Source: Conidiobolus incongruus B7586 (lineage: Eukaryota > Entomophthoromycota > Entomophthoromycetes > Entomophthorales > Conidiobolaceae). From it: a DNA stretch of 14,105 bases. The notes under the pieces are model-generated. The model worked only from the letters and a program-made list of their open reading frames with translations, did not search any database and had not been told where the DNA came from. The translations under genes were made by a program, and so were the position numbers. Below, one piece after another: positions 9,003-14,105 of this stretch (positions within the stretch are counted from its first letter, which is position 1; every line of letters starts with the position of its first letter). The stretch lies in NCBI GenBank assembly GCA_000697335.1, contig JNEM01009188.1, positions 1 through 14,105 of the forward strand, written 5' to 3'.

Positions 9003-10986
9003 TCAATATGAGATTAAAATCTATCAACTGAACCCTTATAATTTTAATTTTTATTCCATTTGGCCCAAGTTTCAAAATGGATCATTTCATCAATTATAAA
9101 ACTCGACTTTTTAAGTAATTTGGTGTTAAAGTGGAGTCAGATTAAATGATATTTAGTATATTTTATTAAAATGATCTACCGAAATAATTTAATGATAATA
9201 TGAAAATATATCAATCATTAATCCTATTACTTATTAATCAAATAAAAAATTCATAATGAATTATCCCATAAATGATAATTTAATTAAAGTCAACTCATCA
9301 TAAAACCATATTGTTATCTGATATTCAACTAATTAATAGGAGCTAATGAGAAAAAAATATATTAAAATAATCAAAATAAAGAAAAAAATAAATAAATTTC
9401 ATATGAATATTGATTATTTGTTATTTAGTGATTGAATAGACTGACGCGCAGGTAAAATAGAATGGAGATTACTTAAGTTAAGGGATCATTAAACATTCAA
9501 AAATTCAGTTAATGTATTTTATAATTGAATTAATCCAGTTATATTTCAAAAAATTTGACTTATTATTGATCCAAAATTCAAATCAGGTGATTATGTACTT
9601 ACCTTAAATAAGATTACCATTTCTATTGATTAATTGATGATCAATTCTTTGTTTCAAACTTTATACAAACTTGATAAGATGCAGTTAACTATAGTTAGTA
9701 TAAGATAAGGGCATATGTTCATTTTTTCTATATTTGAGTTGTATAATTAAATTTTATTTTTAGTTTATTATTATGGGTTATAACTATCACATCTAGTTAA
9801 TAATAATTATGAAAACATCTAAAACCCTGATCATTTTGAAATCCTTATTCATTTAATCAACATATTATTAAAATTATAAAGTACTAAACTGTAATAAAAT
9901 TGAAACTGATAAACTTTGGTTTGGATATTAAAAGAAAAAATTCTGAAAACTGTTTTCTATAAACACATTCATGTAGCATTGTATTTGTTGTACAATATAT
10001 ATTTTATTATATAATCATATTATTTGATACTTGCAATTCAATTATGATATATCAAATATTTTATTAGGAATTGGATATAAATTGAATAATAGGTGATTAA
10101 ATGAAAATTAATGAATTATAATTAAATCATATTTTTTCATGTTCAAGATATATTTTTAAATAATAACAAAGTAAAATAGTTAAAAATAAAATTTACTATT
10201 AAATTGAAAATTCCTTAAATATCATTTCATTTGATTTATTTTATGATGATTTAATTATTTAAAATTATTACTTGAGATTAACTGGATGAATTGATTTTCC
10301 TCCTAATTCGTAGAATAAAATATATAACATGATTTTTTTATTTAATAGATTTGAAAATAGTTGAAATTATTTATAATGATAAATATTTGGCTAAATCGTT
10401 ATTTAATTCTATTTTATAACTAATACAAATTAAAACTACTAATCAATAAGATATTTTTACCAATTCCAAATATTAGAATGATTACTCTAATCTTCCATAT
10501 ATTCTTTGAAAAATATATAAACTATTTGTAAAATGATAGTTATTTGTGTGACATGCAAACAAATTTCACAAAGTATTATATTTCATTTATGGGTTGAATA
10601 TTTAAATTCCATAAAGTAATAAACTTAAGGCTTATGATATTATAAAATCATATTTATTCCACCAAGTATTGAATATAAAATCAATTTTTTATATAATAGA
10701 TGCTATTCCTGTTTGATTGTGCAAATTGAATTTACAGACTAGTTAATCAACATTTTACTTAAAAGTTTTTAAAAATTAATTAATTATCAAATTATATAAC
10801 AATTGAATTTTAACTCATCCTTTAGGAATATAGTTATCAAATATTAAATTAACAAAATTTGGAATATACTTCTGATATGGGATATACTCAGAGTTTTCAG
10901 AATCATACGATATATTTGATAAATTACAACCATAGTATATGTTAAATGTTAATTATATTTAATAATATCATTAAATATTTAAAAGT

Positions 10987-11003
10987 AACATTGTAACAAT
11001 GTT
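10987..11003. repeat. Short inverted repeat AACATTGT-A-ACAATGTT
   Basis: Perfect 8-bp arms around one base. It is the first of several inverted repeats in the next 350 bp. Only two of eight pairs are G:C, so chance is possible. Confidence 0.4.
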
Positions 11004-11118
11004 TTTAAAATATTAGATAACGAATTTGATTTGGAATAAATACATATTATTAATACGTCATCAGATAATATAATATTACATTAGCATTTCATAGTGGATG
11101 AGAAAACAATAGAAAATT

Positions 11119-11165
11119 ATGCTATATAGCATTGTAACAGACAATTTTCTACACCAAATTGTCTG
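11119..11165. repeat. Paired palindrome and 10-bp stem hairpin
   Basis: ATGCTATATAGCAT (11119-11132) is a perfect palindrome. Five bases later, CAGACAATTT (11138-11147) pairs perfectly with AAATTGTCTG (11156-11165) over an 8-nt loop. The second stem has three G:C pairs and is the best simple hairpin in the non-coding DNA here. No poly-T end or coding context shows what it would do. Confidence 0.4.
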
Positions 11166-11446
11166 AATAAATAATTCTTATATTTTGTCAAATATTTTTC
11201 AAAATATAGCAATTAAAAATACGAAGGTTAGGCTAATAACATAAATGAAAAAATACAATTACCTCATAGATACATTATTACAGTAATTGACTTGGATATT
11301 TAAACTACCAAATCGGTTCCAGAACTCAATTGAGTTACTCAACATAAATTAATACTAAATGATTGGCTAGATTGGATAATTTCAAATTACTAAAATAGTC
11401 AATATGAAATTTTAATTAATAATATGATGTCAGAAAAGATGAAGTA

Positions 11447-11474
11447 AGATAAAGGATTAGCCAAAGATAAAGGA
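11447..11474 (+). repeat. Direct repeat AGATAAAGGA, period 18
   Basis: The 10-mer occurs at 11447-11456 and again at 11465-11474. It lies in a purine-rich stretch (about 11430-11540) about 200-225 bp past the 3' end of the Isa1 gene. Each copy carries a GATA core. Confidence 0.4.
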
Positions 11475-11608
11475 GTTAAAAGGGTAATAAAAGTATATAA
11501 AGAAATGGAATATAATTAAAAAGTTTATAAAAGTGATTTGAGTCAAAATATTGACTATTATTTTGATTAAAAATAAATACGGATTTAAAATAATTCTTTA
11601 CAATTGAT

Positions 11609-11626
11609 GGTCTAGCCATTAAGACC
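11609..11626 (-). other. Small hairpin in the Isa1 3' flank
   Basis: On the minus strand GGTCT and AGACC pair over an 8-nt loop, 46-63 nt past the Isa1 stop codon, so probably in the 3' untranslated region. The stem has 5 bp, three of them G:C. Function is unknown. Confidence 0.25.
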
Positions 11627-11671
11627 TTAAATTCTTCCTATAATACTCATCGAATAGTTTAAAACATAATA

Positions 11672-12193
11672 TTATACCATAAAACTCTGTCCACAGCCAC
11701 AGGCTTCTTTGATATTGGGATTATAAAATACAAATTGGGATGATAGTTTGTCTTCGACATAATCCATTTCTGAACCAATTATAGAGAGTAAAGCTTTGGA
11801 ATCTATGTACACTTTGACTCCTAAACAAATGAGATTAATAAACTAGTTGAATTTTGAAATCAAGTTTAAAATACCATCCTGAACTACTTCTTCGTCGAAT
11901 TTTCCCTTCTCCGTCGTAAAATCTAAGGCATAAGCAGAGCCAGAGCAACCCTTGGTTCTTAAGCCTATTTTAAGGACCTGATCAGGATTATTTGCGAGTT
12001 TATTAAGTTCTTTAAGTCTTTCAATAGCGGAAGGAGTCTAAAATAAATTAATTAGAAATTGTATACAAATAAAAGTGAGAAAATGAATTACCAAAGTGAG
12101 AGCAGCTTTGCGAAGTCTTAAAGAAGGACGAGTAGCGGGGTTAACTTGACGGACAGTAGCTGCGAATGATAATAAATAACGAGTACTAAACAT
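11672..12193 (-). CDS. Mitochondrial A-type iron-sulphur cluster assembly protein Isa1 (three exons)
   Basis: The predicted 137-residue protein is the fungal counterpart of human ISCA1. With Isa2 and Iba57 it makes [4Fe-4S] clusters in the mitochondrial matrix for aconitase, lipoate synthase and similar enzymes. Exons are 12193-12092, 12037-11875 and 11820-11672 (102, 163 and 149 nt), read by hand. The introns fall after codon 34 (phase 0) and inside Gly89 (phase 1). The joined frame stays open and ends in TAA. Conserved features are RTKGCSGSAY, EVVQDG, EMDYVEDKLSS and FVFYNPNIKEACGCGQSF. The three cluster-binding cysteines are Cys65, Cys129 and Cys131. Residues 1-32 are rich in Arg, Ser and Ala with no acidic residue, as expected of a mitochondrial presequence. 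The start is the ATG that opens this presequence. Length is close to the family norm (human 129). Confidence 0.93.
11821..11874 (-). other. Isa1 intron 2
   Basis: 54 nt, beginning GTATTT and ending GTTTAG on the minus strand. It interrupts the codon for Gly89 after its first base. Removing it joins EVVQDG to VKVYID, as in ISCA1 proteins. A TTAAT about 19 nt before the end may be the branch site. Confidence 0.9.
12038..12091 (-). other. Isa1 intron 1
   Basis: 54 nt, beginning GTAATT and ending TTTTAG on the minus strand, between codons 34 and 35. It separates the presequence exon from the core domain: AALTL joins TPSAIERL, as in the human AALTLTPSA region. CTAAT near the 3' end is a likely branch site. 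Confidence 0.9.
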
Positions 12194-12352
12194 TTTATAT
12201 ATGAAGAATTTATATTTATATTTGGTGTGTTATAGTGTTTTTTAAAACAAAAGATGATTAATTAAATACGCTCTAAAGAGTGAAATTTGACAAGTGATTT
12301 ATTTATAATCATTGATATTCCGAATCATTCCATATATGAGTAAAAAATTCAA

Positions 12353-12359
12353 CCAATCA
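12353..12359 (+). promoter_or_regulatory. CCAATCA box upstream of Isa1
   Basis: A CCAAT-binding (HAP) complex site type, 160 bp upstream of the Isa1 ATG and in opposite orientation to the gene. In ascomycetes this complex, with HapX, helps control iron-using and mitochondrial genes, so the place is sensible. The same heptamer also occurs near 6724 and 11367, away from promoters, so chance is not excluded. Confidence 0.35.
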
Positions 12360-12459
12360 TCTTTTAAATGAGTGAATTAAGTTGTTGGATTAAGATGATG
12401 ATTTTGAGCGAAATTGATTATCATAGATATGATGAGATAAAAATATTCACATCATACAA

Positions 12460-12477
12460 TTATCTTGATCAAGATAA
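12460..12477. promoter_or_regulatory. 18-bp perfect palindrome upstream of Isa1
   Basis: TTATCTTGATCAAGATAA is fully self-complementary, centred on GATC, about 270 bp upstream of the Isa1 ATG. Each half holds a GATAA core, and the half-site TTATCTTGAT also occurs upstream of PFK-2 at 8932-8941. It is the longest perfect palindrome I noticed. The bound factor is unknown; a GATA-type regulator is a guess. Confidence 0.35.
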
Positions 12478-12899
12478 AGATATGTACTATTTATCTATTT
12501 AATATCTATTCACTTAATATATCAATTTCTTAAAAAGTAAATATTATTCTTAAAAAATAGAAAAATACTGGAATTCTTAATTTTTACTAATGATTTATAT
12601 TTTAAAATATTAAATTTTTATTAATAGAATGACTGTTTAATTACAAAATAATAATTCAATCTAAATCCCAAAAATAAAATCCTTAAAATCTCCTATTTTC
12701 TATAATTTTCTATATTGATTATGCAATTATCACTTTTTTATATATTTATATTTATCATACCATTTCAATATATATCAACTTCGTGATTATAGATGTCATT
12801 CTCTCACTTTTAATACTATAAATTGATTAATTATATCACAGTATACAATGCTTAGTTAAAAAATTAATTTACAGTATCTTCCTAATCACACAATGTTTA

Positions 12900-12909
12900 T
12901 AATTAAACT
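12900..12909. repeat. Left copy of a 10-bp direct repeat (candidate target-site duplication)
   Basis: TAATTAAACT here is repeated exactly at 13229-13238, on the other side of the GC-richer island. It is AT-rich, so a chance match is quite possible. Confidence 0.35.
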
Positions 12910-13228
12910 TGTTCAAAGTTGACCAAATTTGAACAGCCTTGTCCAAGTCTTATATGTAATCCAGAGACCTCAAGGGGATAAATCCCAGTACTAAACCTGG
13001 GAGACTGGCTCAATTGACAGTTGGACAGTGAAAAAGTTTGTTTCTAGCAGTACTGATACTTAGATCCATTTTTATATAACTTTGAAAATATTTCAAAATC
13101 TTGTTTGATTCAAGTTATATATACAAATAACTACACCTAGCATGTACCTTGCTAGTGTGATGTTTGTTGTAAATAATTACCTTGCGCAAAGTGTATTCTC
13201 TTGTTTCATTAATATTTGCTTAAATATG
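12910..13228 (+). mobile_element. SINE-like or structured-RNA island
   Basis: About 319 bp, with 12930-13060 clearly GC-richer than its flanks and no open frame. A weak A-box-like TGACCAAATTTG (12920-12931) and B-box-like GGGATAAATCC (12975-12985) are 43 nt apart, with the A box 11 nt inside the left direct repeat, as in tRNA-derived SINEs. Hairpins follow one another: GTTCAAA/TTTGAAC (12911-12934), TCCCAG/CTGGGA (12983-13002), TTTGAAA/TTTCAAA (13081-13097) and CTAGCA/TGCTAG (13137-13155). The box matches are poor, so if this is a SINE it is old. A structured non-coding RNA gene is the alternative. I could not match it to SRP RNA, RNase P RNA or a spliceosomal RNA by motif. Confidence 0.4.
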
Positions 13229-13238
13229 TAATTAAACT
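13229..13238. repeat. Right copy of the 10-bp direct repeat
   Basis: TAATTAAACT, identical to 12900-12909, sits just after the AT-rich tail of the SINE-like island. Confidence 0.35.
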
Positions 13239-14105
13239 ATCTTAACATTAGTCTTATAATTTATTTTTGATATATTTCTTGCTTTTTTTAACACCATTTC
13301 AGTCTCAGAATTATTTCCTTAAATTTGAAATAATGGGAAATTTTTTAATTTCTGATTTTTCAAACATATTATTAGTTTTAAATAAACAGATATATACAAA
13401 ATAAATAAGAAATTATATATTTTTAAATTATATATATATATATCTTTTTTTGATTAAAAAATTAACTTCTTAAAATTAGTTATTTAATTTAATTATATTT
13501 AAACTAAATAGTAATCATCAAAAGTTTTTTATTTTAATATTAATAAAACTTAACTATAAACCTTTTAAAATTATTTAGAATTTAAAAATACCTTTTAATA
13601 ATAAAATATTATTTATATTAACTATTTATTATTAAGTGAAATACTTTAAAATTAAGAAAAAATATTATTTAAAACTTATTAAAATTTAAAAAACTAACTA
13701 TAACTATTATTTTTTAAATTATTAATAAAGTGAAAAAAATATTCAAAAACATCTTTTTATTTTAATTAAAAAATTATTTAAATACTTTAATAATAATTAC
13801 ATAAGTATTTTTTATATATTAAAGTTTAAACTCAAATTAATAAATAAAAATATAAAATAAATACCATATAATTTAACTAAAGCTTAAAAAAAAATTAAAA
13901 TAGCTATTGTTAAATAAAACTTAGTAAAATATTATTAAAAAATTAAACTTTTATAAAAAATAATTATAATTAATGAATTTTAAATTTTTATATATAATCT
14001 TTTATTAAAATATAAATCAAAATATTAAATTAAATTAAATTAACTCTTTTTATAAATTTTTTTAAATAAATATCTTATTAATAAATTAATGTTGATTATT
14101 ATAAT
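13239..14105. other. Hyper-AT intergenic region
   Basis: The last 870 bases are nearly pure A and T, with some 60-base lines holding only two to five G or C. Stops are frequent in all frames and no gene, RNA box or ordered repeat is visible apart from the TA run at 13429-13443. Composition matches the left end of the window. Confidence 0.85.
13429..13443. repeat. (TA)n simple repeat
   Basis: Fifteen alternating T/A bases in the hyper-AT right flank. Confidence 0.85.

Larger units (their letters stand above)
9003..11608. other. AT-rich intergenic region without genes
   Basis: About 2.6 kb between the PFK-2 promoter and the 3' flank of Isa1. I could follow no gene on either strand. Slightly more complex patches occur near 9430-9480 (containing the only GCGC in the long spacers), 9660-9720 and 11220-11480, but their frames are closed. 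Inverted repeats at 10987-11003, 11119-11165 and 11323-11336 and a direct repeat at 11447-11474 are listed or discussed separately. Confidence 0.7.

Noticed and set aside
9420-9720. Slightly GC-richer patch that might be a spliced gene fragment
   Set aside because: Frames on both strands close quickly and no run of exons with matching splice sites or a recognisable protein motif could be followed.
12211-12220. TATAAATA-type sequence just upstream of Isa1
   Set aside because: It is only about 20-30 nt from the ATG, leaving almost no leader, and such words are everywhere in this DNA.
12395-12401. ATGATGA resembling a snoRNA C box
   Set aside because: No CTGA D box or closing stem follows at a usual distance; the motif is common in AT-rich DNA.
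12954-13010. Resemblance of TGTAAT...AATCCCAG...TGGGAG to the Alu domain of SRP RNA
   Set aside because: The likeness is limited to short words. The G-rich loops of the Alu domain and the conserved S-domain motifs are absent, so I left it as an unassigned SINE-like or RNA island.

Overview
This is an AT-rich nuclear window from a eukaryote, most likely a fungus and probably an early-diverging (Mucoromycota-type) one. The case for a fungus rests on three points: the proteins resemble fungal NIPA, PFK-2 and Isa1 families; the two introns that can be placed are each 54 nt with GT...TTTAG ends; and the standard genetic code is used. I cannot fix the species. Base composition is split. The three genes are roughly 35-45% GC, while the DNA between them is roughly 8-20% GC by eye, lowest at the two window ends.

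Three protein genes are supported, all on the minus strand and separated by 3-4 kb of non-coding DNA. (1) 3288-2146 encodes a single-exon, nine-helix NIPA-type (DUF803) membrane transporter. It has a clear TATA box and an AUG-free leader upstream. (2) 8706-7303 encodes a 6-phosphofructo-2-kinase/fructose-2,6-bisphosphatase. Its kinase half is intact, but the phosphatase half has lost the catalytic His, the acid Glu and a substrate-contact Asn, so it is predicted to be kinase-only. (3) 12193-11672 encodes the mitochondrial A-type iron-sulphur assembly protein Isa1 in three exons. This gene was reconstructed here by following the splice sites.

The genes do not form an operon or an obvious pathway: they cover divalent-metal transport, control of glycolysis and mitochondrial Fe-S assembly. 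The PFK-2 and Isa1 upstream regions share a CCAATCA box and a TTATCTTGAT motif, which might mean shared control.

The long non-coding stretches hold simple repeats, scattered inverted repeats and one clearly different island at about 12,900-13,238. That island is GC-richer, holds several hairpins, has weak tRNA-like A and B boxes and is flanked by a 10-bp direct repeat. It is best read as an old tRNA-derived SINE-like element or a structured RNA. I found no tRNA, rRNA, CRISPR array, virus-like element or complete transposon, and no convincing new multi-gene system.
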